NCBI GenBank assembly: GCA_904501895.1
Contig: CAJGCX010000028.1
Coordinates: 1 to 15,545, forward strand
Length of the DNA: 15,545 bases
Origin: Clostridiaceae bacterium
GTDB lineage: Bacteria > Bacillota > Clostridia > Oscillospirales > Acutalibacteraceae
Reading direction: 5' to 3'
A model generated the notes under the pieces. The model worked only from the letters and a program-made list of their open reading frames with translations. It was not told the origin of the DNA and ran no database searches. This document shows positions 6,043 through 13,258 of the stretch, one piece after another (positions within the stretch are counted from its first letter, which is position 1; each line of letters opens with the position of its first letter). A program made the translations under genes and the position numbers.

Positions 6043-6483
6043 TTATTTTGACTTATCTTTTTTAGCGATGTCGTTTGTATTCATTGAGTTACGGTAAACA
6101 ACAAATCTGCAATAAAGATATTCAGTAACAAGGTTACAAGCCATTGTTACTGCTTCAACTATATAGTTGTTGATACCAGCATTTTCTGCCATTTGACCAA
6201 GATACAAGGAAACAGGTGTAAATACACAATAGAAAAGTGCCACCTTAAGCATTGCAACAGGGACATTTGTTGCTGATTTGAATGTGAATTTTCTGTTTAC
6301 TGTAAAGTTATAAAGAACTGACAAAACCAGCGATGGAAGATATGCCTTCCAATGCACACAATCAGTAAGCTCGTGAATGATTGTGTATGATGCAATCTGA
6401 ATAATACCTGCACCCATTGAGAATGCAACGAATTTTGCAACCTGAATTGCAGTTTCCTTTGGTGAAAGTTTTTGCTTTGACAT
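6043..6483 (-). CDS. GtrA-like membrane protein, distal paralogue
   Basis: This 146-residue protein of the GtrA/DPMS-associated family has four predicted membrane helices. Such proteins are thought to help move lipid-linked sugars (undecaprenyl-phosphate-glucose in the founding member) or to anchor glycosyltransferases. The family hallmark is FTVNRKFTFKS (residues about 60-70), with a second RF..Y pattern near the C-terminus. It shares about half its residues with the gene upstream, including the NVP.AM segment and the SMNTN end, so the two are tandem duplicates. AAGGAG lies 8 nt before the ATG at 6481-6483. An 11-bp gap separates it from its paralogue, and the operon terminator follows. The exact substrate cannot be read from sequence. 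Confidence 0.88.
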   Translation of the reverse strand: MSKQKLSPKETAIQVAKFVAFSMGAGIIQIASYTIIHELTDCVHWKAYLPSLVLSVLYNFTVNRKFTFKSATNVPVAMLKVALFYCVFTPVSLYLGQMAENAGINNYIVEAVTMACNLVTEYLYCRFVVYRNSMNTNDIAKKDKSK

Positions 6484-6494
6484 AAAAATTCTCC

Positions 6495-6947
6495 TTACTT
6501 GTTTTTCTCTTTTTCCTTCTGAGCAAGCTTATTTGTATTCATTGAGTCCTTATAAATCCAGAAACGATTTACAAGAAATGCTGTTATGAGGTTTGAAAGC
6601 ATTGTCAGTACAAGGACGATATACTCATTCACTCCTGCGCTCTCTGCCAAATCACCTAAATATGTAGATGTGGGAATGAAGATGCAGTAATAAAATGCAA
6701 GCTTTGCCATTGCAATCGGCACATTGTTTGCTGATTTGAATGTAAATCGACGGTTAACCGTAAACCCGTAAAGTACACCAAGTGTTATTGCAGGAAGATA
6801 GCTTTGCCAATAATCAAAGTGCATTTTTTCATTAAGTATTGTAAAAACAACTGTCTGTATTACACCTGAGCCCATTGAAAATACCACAAATTTCACAATC
6901 TGAATTATGGATTCCTTCGGCGTAAGCTCTGTTTTATTTTCTGCCAT
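6495..6947 (-). CDS. GtrA-like membrane protein, proximal paralogue
   Basis: This 150-residue four-helix membrane protein of the GtrA family carries FTVNRRFTFKSA and a C-terminal NRFWIYKDS, typical of proteins that accompany surface-polysaccharide glycosylation. The ATG at 6945-6947 is preceded by AAAGGA at 8 nt, inside the 13-bp gap to and the end of the acyltransferase gene. With the paralogue at 6043-6483 it could form a heterodimer, since small GtrA proteins may act as oligomers (inference). The lysine-rich tail is predicted to be cytoplasmic. No glycosyltransferase is encoded in the window, so the partner must lie elsewhere. Confidence 0.88.
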   Translation of the reverse strand: MAENKTELTPKESIIQIVKFVVFSMGSGVIQTVVFTILNEKMHFDYWQSYLPAITLGVLYGFTVNRRFTFKSANNVPIAMAKLAFYYCIFIPTSTYLGDLAESAGVNEYIVLVLTMLSNLITAFLVNRFWIYKDSMNTNKLAQKEKEKNK

Positions 6948-6960
6948 ACTCTACATCCTT

Positions 6961-8094
6961 TCAAGAATTGATTTGTTCAAATTCCTTCTTAATCTGAATT
7001 TTATTAACAAGAGCTGTGATAAAATTTTCAATTTTAATTGAAAGCTTCTTAACTTTTAATAATCTGAAAAGCTGCACTCTTATAAAATCAATTAATGAGC
7101 ACAACATAAAGATACCTATTGCTGTGGCAAAAACCACAAGAATCATAATTATTGGGTTAAAATCTGCATAGGCTATGAATCTGTTTTTCATTATCTTTGA
7201 CGATACGAAAGGTGCTGTGTGGATAAGGTAAACGCTAAATGCAAATGGTGATATTATTGTAGTAAATTTTTTCATACCTTCCTTAAAATCCACCTTTGCG
7301 AAGAAGCAAAGCAAGGATACGGCACATATCACAATTGTAGGAGAAACGTATTTAATAAACATACCTTCGTTAACTACTTCACCACTTACCGCGAACTTAA
7401 CATATTCAGTAATCACCTTCTGACCGAAGGTTACGAAAACTGCACCGAAATACAGAAGTACACATTTAAAATTACTGATTTTCTTGTGAAGTTCATATTT
7501 TTTTATATAACCACCAATTATATACAAAATCGAAATCCACAAAACACTATATCCCATATCCGTGGAATAAATATCATATCTTAATATTGTAGGTAATATT
7601 GAAAAGAAAACCACAAATAAAGATACAAGCTTTGTAAGCAGTTTGAAATCACATACCTCTATTATTTTGTTCATAAAAGGCATAAAGAAAAACATACAAA
7701 AATATGCTCTGAAATACCAATAAGCATCAAAAGCAAACGGAAAAACTGCTTTGACAAATGGTTTTAAACCGATTTCCTCAGGATATATAAAATAAAATAT
7801 ACCCGTTGCTAAAACTGCATAAAATGCAGTCTGAAAATAAAGGTTAATTATATTAGAATATTTCTGCTTTGAATTGTAACCTATAAATCCTGAAATAAGA
7901 GCATAGCAATTAACAGCACAGTATGCACAAACCTCCACAAACCAAGCAAGGTTATAACCTAAAGAAAATTTTTCAAGATTTGTTAAAATTCCACCATGTT
8001 GCAAAATGTGCAAAAGCAAAACAAAAAGCATTGAAAGAATTCGCAGAAAATCAATTCCATAATTACGGTTGGGATTTAATTTTATATTAACCAT
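6961..8094 (-). CDS. Acyltransferase-3 family integral membrane protein
   Basis: This 377-residue polytopic protein has about ten hydrophobic segments and the acyltransferase-3 (OafA/YrhL-like) N-terminal signature GIDFLRILSMLFVLLLH, with R18 and the conserved H29. These enzymes O-acetylate or succinylate cell-surface sugars, lipids or secondary-metabolite glycosides. The start is set at ATG 8092-8094, where AAGGA lies 8 nt upstream. Two in-frame ATGs further upstream (8103 and 8121) have poorer spacing, and the former overlaps the Shine-Dalgarno. The C-terminus is a basic cytoplasmic tail. It leads an operon with two GtrA-like proteins, which points to modification of an envelope glycan. The acceptor is not known. 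Confidence 0.88.
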   Translation of the reverse strand: MVNIKLNPNRNYGIDFLRILSMLFVLLLHILQHGGILTNLEKFSLGYNLAWFVEVCAYCAVNCYALISGFIGYNSKQKYSNIINLYFQTAFYAVLATGIFYFIYPEEIGLKPFVKAVFPFAFDAYWYFRAYFCMFFFMPFMNKIIEVCDFKLLTKLVSLFVVFFSILPTILRYDIYSTDMGYSVLWISILYIIGGYIKKYELHKKISNFKCVLLYFGAVFVTFGQKVITEYVKFAVSGEVVNEGMFIKYVSPTIVICAVSLLCFFAKVDFKEGMKKFTTIISPFAFSVYLIHTAPFVSSKIMKNRFIAYADFNPIIMILVVFATAIGIFMLCSLIDFIRVQLFRLLKVKKLSIKIENFITALVNKIQIKKEFEQINS

Positions 8095-8131
8095 ACTCAA
8101 CATCCTTTTGTGTAAAATCATCTATAGGGAA

Positions 8132-8159
8132 ATTATACCATATTCATTTTAATTTGCAA
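8132..8159 (-). promoter_or_regulatory. Promoter of the acyltransferase-GtrA operon (TTGCAA-16-TATAAT, extended -10)
   Basis: On the minus strand TTGCAA (8154-8159) is followed by a 16-bp spacer ending TGG and a perfect TATAAT (8132-8137), which makes an extended -10. The leader is about 30 nt. The -35 lies at the outer edge of compound repeat element 2. Confidence 0.75.
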
Positions 8160-8167
8160 GATATATT

Positions 8168-8360
8168 GGAGGTTGTCGGGGACAATTCGTAGGGGCGGAT
8201 GCCCACATCCGCCCGCAATAAGTTACCATTAAACCCAAACGGGACGATGTGGGGTGCAGGTGTCCAGTGGACACCTCTGCGAAGCAGAAGCACCGACCGA
8301 ACCGGCAGGTGAGACTCATCGTCCCCTACAATTCTACTCAACGACAAATTATAATTTGCA
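8168..8360. repeat. Compound repeat element 2 (MITE-like shell, structured interior)
   Basis: The left end GGAGGTTGTCGGG and right end CGACAAATTATAATTTGCA nearly match those of element 1 (12/14 and 17/19 positions). TTGTCG (8173-8178) and CGACAA (8342-8347) are perfect inverted tips. The interior differs: GTAGGGG (8189-8195) and CCCCTAC (8323-8329) pair at the outside; hairpin GGGCGGATG/CATCCGCCC lies at 8193-8214; GGGACGATG (8241-8249) pairs with CATCGTCCC (8317-8325), which competes with the CCCCTAC pairing; and hairpin AGGTGTCC/GGACACCT and CTGC/GCAG lie within. It looks like DNA whose transcript would fold extensively. The minus-strand frame across it is not a gene. Confidence 0.65.
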
Positions 8361-8391
8361 AAATAAAAAGGTGGAGGCTTATGCTCCACCT
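8361..8391 (-). terminator. Terminator of the CdaR-like regulator gene
   Basis: AGGTGGAG (8369-8376) and CTCCACCT (8384-8391) form an 8-bp stem with a 7-nt loop, followed on the minus strand by TTTTTATTT. It starts 6 bp after the stop codon. Confidence 0.92.
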
Positions 8392-8397
8392 GAAGAA

Positions 8398-9483
8398 TTA
8401 ATATTTAATTGGGTTTGCATCAAGGTATTTCTTAACCATAAGAGCTACCTTGAATACGATTGCATCGTCAAACTCACGAAGGTCAAGTCCTGTAAGCTTC
8501 TTGATTTTTTCTAGACGATAAACGAGTGTATTTCTGTGAACGAACAATTTTCTCGATGTTTCAGAAACGTTAAGATTATTTTCAAAGAATTTCTGAATTG
8601 TGAAAAGTGTTTCGTGGTCGAGGCTTTCGATTGAGCCACGCTTGAAAATCTCACGAAGGAACATTTCACAAAGAGTTGTAGGAAGCTGATAAATAAGTCT
8701 TGCGATACCGAGATGCTCATAGCTTACAATTGTCTTTTCAGTATCAAAAACCTTACCAACCTCAAGTGAAACCTGAGCTTCACGATATGAACGAGCTAAA
8801 TCCTTGATATTATCAACAGGAGTACCGATACCGACAAGTACATGTGTGTAATACTCTGTGCCAAGTGAATCGGCAACTGAACGAGCAAGCTTTTCAAGGT
8901 CCTTAACCTCAATATTTGTCTTAACCTCTTTTATAAGAGCAATATCTGTTTCATTAACATTGATAACAAAATCCTTTGACTTATCAGGAAACAAGTCCTG
9001 AATAACATCAAATACTGAAACGTCATTCTTTTCAGTAATTCTGATAAGAAGAACAACACGAGTAACATCGTTATTAAAATGAAGCTCTCTTGACTTAATA
9101 TAAATATCACCAGGAAGAATATTATCAAGAATGATGTTCTTAATAAAGTTTCCGCGATCATACTTTTCGTCGTAATACTGCTTGATTGTTGAAAGAGCAA
9201 TTGAAAGAACGCCAACATACTTTTCAGCAATTGGGTCATCACCCTCAACAAAAATTGCATATACAGGGTGCATTGGTGCACCAAATACCTTATATGTGTA
9301 TCCGTCGATAATTCTGCTTTCAGTTACAGCAAAAACCTCAGCCACTGCATTTGACTGAACCTCACCTATTTTTCCTAATTCACTGCAAGAAATGACAGTT
9401 CCTGTTTCGTCAATAACACCGAAAGTTCTTTCGATAACATCTGTCATCTGATGGACGATTCCCTGAAATAATCTGTTTGACAT
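8398..9483 (-). CDS. CdaR/PucR-family transcriptional regulator
   Basis: This 361-residue protein resembles CdaR-type activators of sugar-diacid use and PucR-type regulators. The N-terminal part (about 1-130) looks like a ligand-sensing diacid-recognition domain. The middle (about 145-275) fits the GGDEF-like CdaR domain. The C-terminus has the PucR helix-turn-helix, FFENNLNVSETSRKLFVHRN followed by TLVYRLEKIKKLTGLD. The ATG at 9481-9483 is chosen because AAAGGGTGG lies about 8 nt upstream; a GTG four codons earlier lies inside that Shine-Dalgarno. It is a single-gene unit with its own promoter and terminator. No glucarate, glycerate kinase, allantoin or other typical target gene is nearby, so the ligand and targets cannot be inferred from context. 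Confidence 0.85.
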   Translation of the reverse strand: MSNRLFQGIVHQMTDVIERTFGVIDETGTVISCSELGKIGEVQSNAVAEVFAVTESRIIDGYTYKVFGAPMHPVYAIFVEGDDPIAEKYVGVLSIALSTIKQYYDEKYDRGNFIKNIILDNILPGDIYIKSRELHFNNDVTRVVLLIRITEKNDVSVFDVIQDLFPDKSKDFVINVNETDIALIKEVKTNIEVKDLEKLARSVADSLGTEYYTHVLVGIGTPVDNIKDLARSYREAQVSLEVGKVFDTEKTIVSYEHLGIARLIYQLPTTLCEMFLREIFKRGSIESLDHETLFTIQKFFENNLNVSETSRKLFVHRNTLVYRLEKIKKLTGLDLREFDDAIVFKVALMVKKYLDANPIKY

Positions 9484-9528
9484 GGTTTTGACCACCCTTT
9501 ATACAAATTCACTATTAGAATACTATGT

Positions 9529-9557
9529 ATTTTACACAATAAATTCTGTTTTTGCAA
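9529..9557 (-). promoter_or_regulatory. Promoter of the CdaR-like gene (TTGCAA-17-TAAAAT)
   Basis: On the minus strand TTGCAA (9552-9557), a 17-bp spacer and TAAAAT (9529-9534) precede a leader of about 40 nt. The surrounding 9560-9680 stretch is extremely AT-rich and holds no gene or clear terminator that I can see. Confidence 0.65.
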
Positions 9558-9684
9558 GTGAATTTTTGATATTTCCCAACTTTTTTCAATCAAATTACAC
9601 AAAAATTTTGATTTTTTTTGTATATTACTCTTATTTTAGTTATTTTTTAACTTTAAATTTCTTTGTTCAATTTGACCAAAGGTT

Positions 9685-10398
9685 TTATTTTGAGATTATT
9701 TTCACAAGCTCATCCGATGTAATTTCACGACATTCACCCGGTTTAAGGTTATTATCAAGGTACAATTCACCCATTTTTTCACGATGAAGTGTCAATACCT
9801 TATTACCTGTTGCAGCAAACATTCTTTTAACCTGATGATATTTACCCTCACAAATCTGAATTCTCACCAAAGGCTTGTCCGTATCCTCAATAACCTCCAC
9901 CTTTGATTCCTTTAACTCTGTACCATCACCCAACACAATTCCGTTTTCAAGGGATTTAATATCATCATCCGAAAGCTTATGCTGAAGCTCTGCAATATAA
10001 GTTTTGAAAATGTGATTTTTCGGGGACAAAATTCTGTGAGCAAAGTCACCGTCGTCAGTAATAAGCACAAAGCCTGTTGTATCCTTATCGAGTCGTCCTG
10101 CAGGAAAAAGCCCTTTACGGAATAATTCCTCAGGTACTAAATCAACAACAGTTTCATCTGTGTCACTATCACTTGCAGAAATAATCCCCTGCGGTTTATT
10201 GAGCATAATATAAATATGCTTTTTAAGGCTTAACACCTCACCGTCAAGAGTGACTACATCTTTATTTTCATCAATTTTGACAGAGCTATCCTTAACAACA
10301 TTTCCGTTAAGCGTAATTCTGCCCTTTCTTATAATTTCCTTAACTTCCTTTCGGGATAATGTCCCTTGGGAAGCAAGTATTTTATCAAGTCTTTCCAT
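9685..10398 (-). CDS. RsuA/RluB-family rRNA pseudouridine synthase
   Basis: This 237-residue enzyme isomerises a specific uridine in ribosomal RNA to pseudouridine. It has an N-terminal S4 RNA-binding domain (MERLDKILASQGTLSRKEVK, 1-60) and a catalytic domain with the RsuA-family AGRLDKDTTG, in which D104 is the catalytic aspartate. A KYHQVKRMF box follows. The start is the ATG at 10396-10398, where the family N-terminus begins. It overlaps the DUF4830 gene by 14 bp and has only a weak Shine-Dalgarno, so coupled translation is likely. Whether it modifies 16S (RsuA) or 23S (RluB) rRNA cannot be decided here; length and S4 domain fit both. Confidence 0.92.
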   Translation of the reverse strand: MERLDKILASQGTLSRKEVKEIIRKGRITLNGNVVKDSSVKIDENKDVVTLDGEVLSLKKHIYIMLNKPQGIISASDSDTDETVVDLVPEELFRKGLFPAGRLDKDTTGFVLITDDGDFAHRILSPKNHIFKTYIAELQHKLSDDDIKSLENGIVLGDGTELKESKVEVIEDTDKPLVRIQICEGKYHQVKRMFAATGNKVLTLHREKMGELYLDNNLKPGECREITSDELVKIISK

Positions 10399-10864
10399 TT
10401 TGCATTGAAAATCCGTGCATAAATCCGTCAAGCTCAACGGAGCAGACATCTCCGCCGACTACCCTTCCGTCAATGACTAAAAGGTTGATATTTATGCAAT
10501 TCCGATTTTCGTACCCTTCATAATTTTTTACAGTATATGTCCAGCGTTTTGCTCTTTCCCCTGCATATTCAGTTAAATCAAAGCCCTGTGAACGCTGAAT
10601 TTCGTTATAGGCAGTATAGACATCGTCAAACTCCTCAGGAATAATGACCTCTTTTATTTCAGAAGGCTCTTCCTCAACCTGCCATCCGTATTGAGAAATG
10701 AAATTCATACGCTCCTTGTGGGTTTCAGCTGACACAAGCATATTATCACTGCTCGTTTGCTCACTTTCATTTGAAAGAATGAAAAGTGAAATCACCGTAA
10801 ACAGCACAAACGCCACAAGAAAAATCACCTTTATATGCTTTGTCTTTACAGAATATACAAACAT
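10385..10864 (-). CDS. Membrane-anchored DUF4830-like protein
   Basis: This 159-residue protein of unknown function has one N-terminal membrane helix (about 13-31, VIFLVAFVLFTVISLFILS) and an extracytoplasmic domain. The domain resembles DUF4830 as I recall it: FISQYGWQVEEEP, IPEEFDDVYTAYNEIQ, GFDLTEYAG and a tyrosine-rich strand, ending in GGDVCSVELDGFMHGF. That family is found mainly in Clostridia. The ATG at 10862-10864 has GAGGTG at 8 nt. That ribosome binding site lies in the 3' arm of a hairpin (10872-10915). The gene overlaps the pseudouridine synthase by 14 bp. No enzymatic residues stand out. Confidence 0.75.
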   Translation of the reverse strand: MFVYSVKTKHIKVIFLVAFVLFTVISLFILSNESEQTSSDNMLVSAETHKERMNFISQYGWQVEEEPSEIKEVIIPEEFDDVYTAYNEIQRSQGFDLTEYAGERAKRWTYTVKNYEGYENRNCININLLVIDGRVVGGDVCSVELDGFMHGFSMQNGKT

Positions 10865-10871
10865 AAAAGAA

Positions 10872-10915
10872 ACACCTCAAACACATTTTATATAAATAAA
10901 TATGCTGTGAGGTGT
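10872..10915 (-). promoter_or_regulatory. Hairpin covering the DUF4830 ribosome binding site
   Basis: On the minus strand ACACCTCA (10908-10915) pairs with TGAGGTGT (10872-10879). Short further pairings (CA/TG, CAT/ATG) extend the stem toward an A/T loop. The 3' arm contains the GAGGTG used by the DUF4830 gene and is followed by TTCTTTT. It may be a leaky terminator after the coiled-coil gene, a translational switch, or both. Confidence 0.55.
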
Positions 10916-10939
10916 GCTTCTTATGAATTTAAATCTTTA

Positions 10940-11473
10940 TTATTCGTCAACACGCTTTGACTGTGACGCAGCCTTTAAATGCTGACGTGCACGACGGATT
11001 TCGTTAACTGAATTTGTAAGTGTTTCGTCAGCAACAGCAACGATGCTCTCAACATACTCACTTGCACTCTGACGCATTTCCTTTGACCAGTTTCTTGCCT
11101 GTTCAGTAAGCTCTGTTGCAGAAGCTCTTGCCTGCTCAACGATTTCGTTTGCAGTCTGTCTTGCCTGCTGAAGAATTTCTTCTGCCTGCATTTCAGCGCC
11201 TCTTGTGATTTCATCTTCAGAAATGATTTCCTTTGCTCTTATGTGTGCCTGTTCGATAATCTTATCAGCATTATCCTGTGCACCTGTGAGGATTTCCTTT
11301 CTTTCGGAAGCAATCTTTCTTGCCTGCATAAGTTCTTCAGGCATATTGAGTCTGATGTCCTCAATAGCTGTTTTGATAGCCTGAGCATCAACTAAAAGGT
11401 TAGTTGTAAATGGAACAGTTTTACCTTCCTCAAGTATAGCTTCGATTTCTTCAAGTAAGTTTTCTATTGTCAT
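10940..11473 (-). CDS. DivIVA/SepIVA-like coiled-coil protein
   Basis: This 177-residue, highly charged, almost wholly helical protein is likely cytoplasmic. The short N-terminal region (1-50, including VPFTTNLLVDAQAIKTAIEDI) resembles that of SepIVA/DivIVA-like proteins. The rest (50-160) is a long coiled coil rich in A, E, Q and R, with repeated QAR.. A.E...QAR heptads similar to the stalk subunits of ATP synthases, so it is often named an ATPase subunit by similarity. A division or cell-envelope role is possible but unproven. The ATG at 11471-11473 has GAGGTG 7 nt upstream; a GTG inside that site is rejected. It begins 1 bp after the coaD stop. Confidence 0.75.
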   Translation of the reverse strand: MTIENLLEEIEAILEEGKTVPFTTNLLVDAQAIKTAIEDIRLNMPEELMQARKIASERKEILTGAQDNADKIIEQAHIRAKEIISEDEITRGAEMQAEEILQQARQTANEIVEQARASATELTEQARNWSKEMRQSASEYVESIVAVADETLTNSVNEIRRARQHLKAASQSKRVDE

Positions 11474-11474
11474 T

Positions 11475-11963
11475 TTAAACACCTCGTTTAATTCTTTTTA
11501 CTATATCTTCACAAATTATTTCAGGAACGAAATCACTTATGTCCCCACCTAATTCGCAAATTTGCTTTACTGCGCTTGAGCTTAAATAAAGATTTTCAAC
11601 ACGTGTATTAATAAACACAGTTTCAAGATTTTCATTAAGCTTCTTGTTCATCTGAGCCTGTTGAAATTCATATTCAAAGTCAGACACAGCACGAAGCCCC
11701 TTAACAACTGCAACAGCATTTTTCTGCTTTGCATATTCAGCTAAAAGTCCTTCGTAAATATCAACCTCAACATTACCAAAATCCTTTACGCAACGTGAAA
11801 TAAGCTCGGCACGCTCTTCAGGAGAAAAGCAGAAGTTAGTCTTTGAAGGATTTTTCATTACAACAACGATAACCTTATCAAAAAGCTTTGAGCTTCTTCT
11901 GATAATATCGAGATGTCCGTTTGTAACAGGGTCAAAGCTTCCCGGACAAATTACAGTTTTCAT
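11475..11963 (-). CDS. coaD: Phosphopantetheine adenylyltransferase
   Basis: It transfers AMP from ATP to 4'-phosphopantetheine, giving dephospho-CoA in coenzyme A synthesis. The 162 residues match the family length. The nucleotidyltransferase motif TNGH (14-17) follows PGSFDPV, and KGLRAVSDFEYE and the YLSSSAVK loop are present. The ATG at 11961-11963 gives the family start MKTVICPGSFDP. A GTG three codons upstream makes a GTGA overlap with the rsmD stop and could also be used, since neither has a strong Shine-Dalgarno. The rsmD-coaD order is conserved in Firmicutes. Confidence 0.96.
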   Translation of the reverse strand: MKTVICPGSFDPVTNGHLDIIRRSSKLFDKVIVVVMKNPSKTNFCFSPEERAELISRCVKDFGNVEVDIYEGLLAEYAKQKNAVAVVKGLRAVSDFEYEFQQAQMNKKLNENLETVFINTRVENLYLSSSAVKQICELGGDISDFVPEIICEDIVKRIKRGV

Positions 11964-11968
11964 AATTT

Positions 11969-12508
11969 TCACATATTCTTTCTATATGAGGTAATTTTAA
12001 TTTTACCATATTTATATTCACGGTGTTTTACAAAGTCACCTGCTGATTCCGGTAAAACCTCTCTCAATTCACTTTCACAGAGGATTAAGCCATTATCAGT
12101 CATTTTTTCAGCAACTGCAGGTAAAACACTGTCAATAATCTGCTTATTATAAGGTGGGTCAAGAAGAGCAATATCAAATCTGTCATGGCTGAGTGTTATA
12201 TACATTTTACCGTCACCACAGAAAACACTTGCTCGCTTTTCAAAGCCCACAGTTTTAAGATTCTCTCTTACAACCTCAACTGAACGATTTGATGAGTCAA
12301 CAAATGTGCAATGCTTTGCGCCACGGCTCAATGCCTCGATACCAAGCTGTCCTGAACCTGCAAACAAGTCAAGGACAGAAGCACCCTCAACATCAAACTG
12401 AATAATATTAAAAATACTTTCCTTTACCCTATCGGTTGTAGGACGTACATCCTCACCCTCAAGAGTTATTAGCTTTCTGCCTCTTGCTTCACCTGTTATT
12501 ACTCTCAT
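11969..12508 (-). CDS. rsmD: 16S rRNA (guanine-966 N2)-methyltransferase
   Basis: This 179-residue SAM-dependent enzyme methylates G966 of 16S rRNA during 30S assembly. It shows the N-terminal MRVITGEARGRKL, RPTTDRVKESIFN, the SAM-binding motif LDLFAGSGQLGIEALSRGA (46-64) and the catalytic DPPY (117-120). The ATG at 12506-12508 has GGAG at 7 nt. It is the first gene of the run rsmD-coaD-coiled coil, with its own promoter just upstream. Confidence 0.95.
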   Translation of the reverse strand: MRVITGEARGRKLITLEGEDVRPTTDRVKESIFNIIQFDVEGASVLDLFAGSGQLGIEALSRGAKHCTFVDSSNRSVEVVRENLKTVGFEKRASVFCGDGKMYITLSHDRFDIALLDPPYNKQIIDSVLPAVAEKMTDNGLILCESELREVLPESAGDFVKHREYKYGKIKITSYRKNM

Positions 12509-12540
12509 TTATTCGCTCCATTGTATAAATATATATTGTT

Positions 12541-12569
12541 ATTATCGCATTTTTACGTGTATTTGTCAA
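12541..12569 (-). promoter_or_regulatory. Promoter of the rsmD-coaD operon (TTGACA-17-GATAAT)
   Basis: A consensus TTGACA (12564-12569), a 17-bp spacer and GATAAT (12541-12546) lie on the minus strand between the gph stop and rsmD. No terminator is seen after gph, so read-through may add to it. Confidence 0.75.
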
Positions 12570-12595
12570 ATTATTTTGTAAATATTATGGGAAAA

Positions 12596-13255
12596 TCAAG
12601 AGTTTTTTAAACAAATAAGGAGTTTTTCAAGGTCATTTACAGTTTCAACAATGTATTCTGCACCCTCAGCCTCAATGATTTCACGGTCACGGAAGCCCCA
12701 GAGCACACCAATCGACTTAAGCCCTGCATTCTTTGCTGTGAGAATGTCTGTGTCAGCATCACCTACGAAAATTGTGTTTTCAGCAACACTACCCAAGGTG
12801 TCGATTGCATAAAATGCTCCGTCAGGTGCAGGCTTGTTTGGTCTGTCATCAACACTACCTACAACCAAATCGATTTCAGGGAATAATCTGTTGCACAATT
12901 CCTGCGCAGCATAGTCAACCTTGTTTGTTACGATAGCAGTTTTAAAGCCTGCATTTTTAACGCTTCTGAGCATTTCATTAATGCCCTCATAAGGCGCAGT
13001 TTTGTCCTCCATATGCACCTTGTAATAATCGTTGAAATCCTTGAAGCAGATTTCAAAGGTATCTGTGCCTACAACCTCCTGTGGAACTGCTCTTTCAACC
13101 AAAAGACGGATTCCGTTACCGACAAATGAACGGATTTCCTCTAAGCTTCTCAATGGAAAGCCTTGTCTTTCAAGAGCGTAATTCACGCTGTCCATAAGGT
13201 CCTCAAGTGTGTTTAAAAGTGTTCCATCCAAGTCAAAAATTATTGTATCAATCAT
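12596..13255 (-). CDS. HAD-family phosphatase, phosphoglycolate phosphatase-like
   Basis: This 219-residue HAD hydrolase has motif I FDLDGTLLNT (D8 nucleophile, D10), an alpha-helical cap (about 15-85) typical of the Gph/PGMB subclass, motif II IVTNK (about 107-111), lysine motif NKPAPDG and motif IV VGDADTDILTAKNAG. It may dephosphorylate 2-phosphoglycolate formed when damaged DNA 3' ends are processed, which would suit its place 3 bp after uvrC. That link is inference, and substrate range in this family is broad. AGAGGA lies about 7 nt before the ATG, within the end of uvrC. Confidence 0.88.
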   Translation of the reverse strand: MIDTIIFDLDGTLLNTLEDLMDSVNYALERQGFPLRSLEEIRSFVGNGIRLLVERAVPQEVVGTDTFEICFKDFNDYYKVHMEDKTAPYEGINEMLRSVKNAGFKTAIVTNKVDYAAQELCNRLFPEIDLVVGSVDDRPNKPAPDGAFYAIDTLGSVAENTIFVGDADTDILTAKNAGLKSIGVLWGFRDREIIEAEGAEYIVETVNDLEKLLICLKNS

Positions 13256-13258
13256 ATT

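Noticed and set aside
8144..8389. An 81-codon minus-strand frame across the structured repeat
   Set aside because: It is made of the repeat's hairpin arms, includes the CdaR terminator, has no Shine-Dalgarno-supported start and no family resemblance. The open frame comes from the GC-rich repeat.
9640..9684. Terminator after the pseudouridine synthase gene
   Set aside because: A weak CTTTG/CAAAG pairing exists at about 9663-9683, but it is interrupted and is followed by A-rich rather than T-rich sequence on the minus strand.
9482..9787. A plus-strand 101-codon frame rich in F, Y and S
   Set aside because: It runs through the AT-rich promoter region and the end of the pseudouridine synthase. 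The composition reflects A/T richness, and no ribosome binding site is evident.
10698..10895. A 65-codon plus-strand frame opposite the DUF4830 gene
   Set aside because: It is antisense to a gene with a good ribosome binding site, a membrane helix and a family-like domain. It has no supporting signal of its own.
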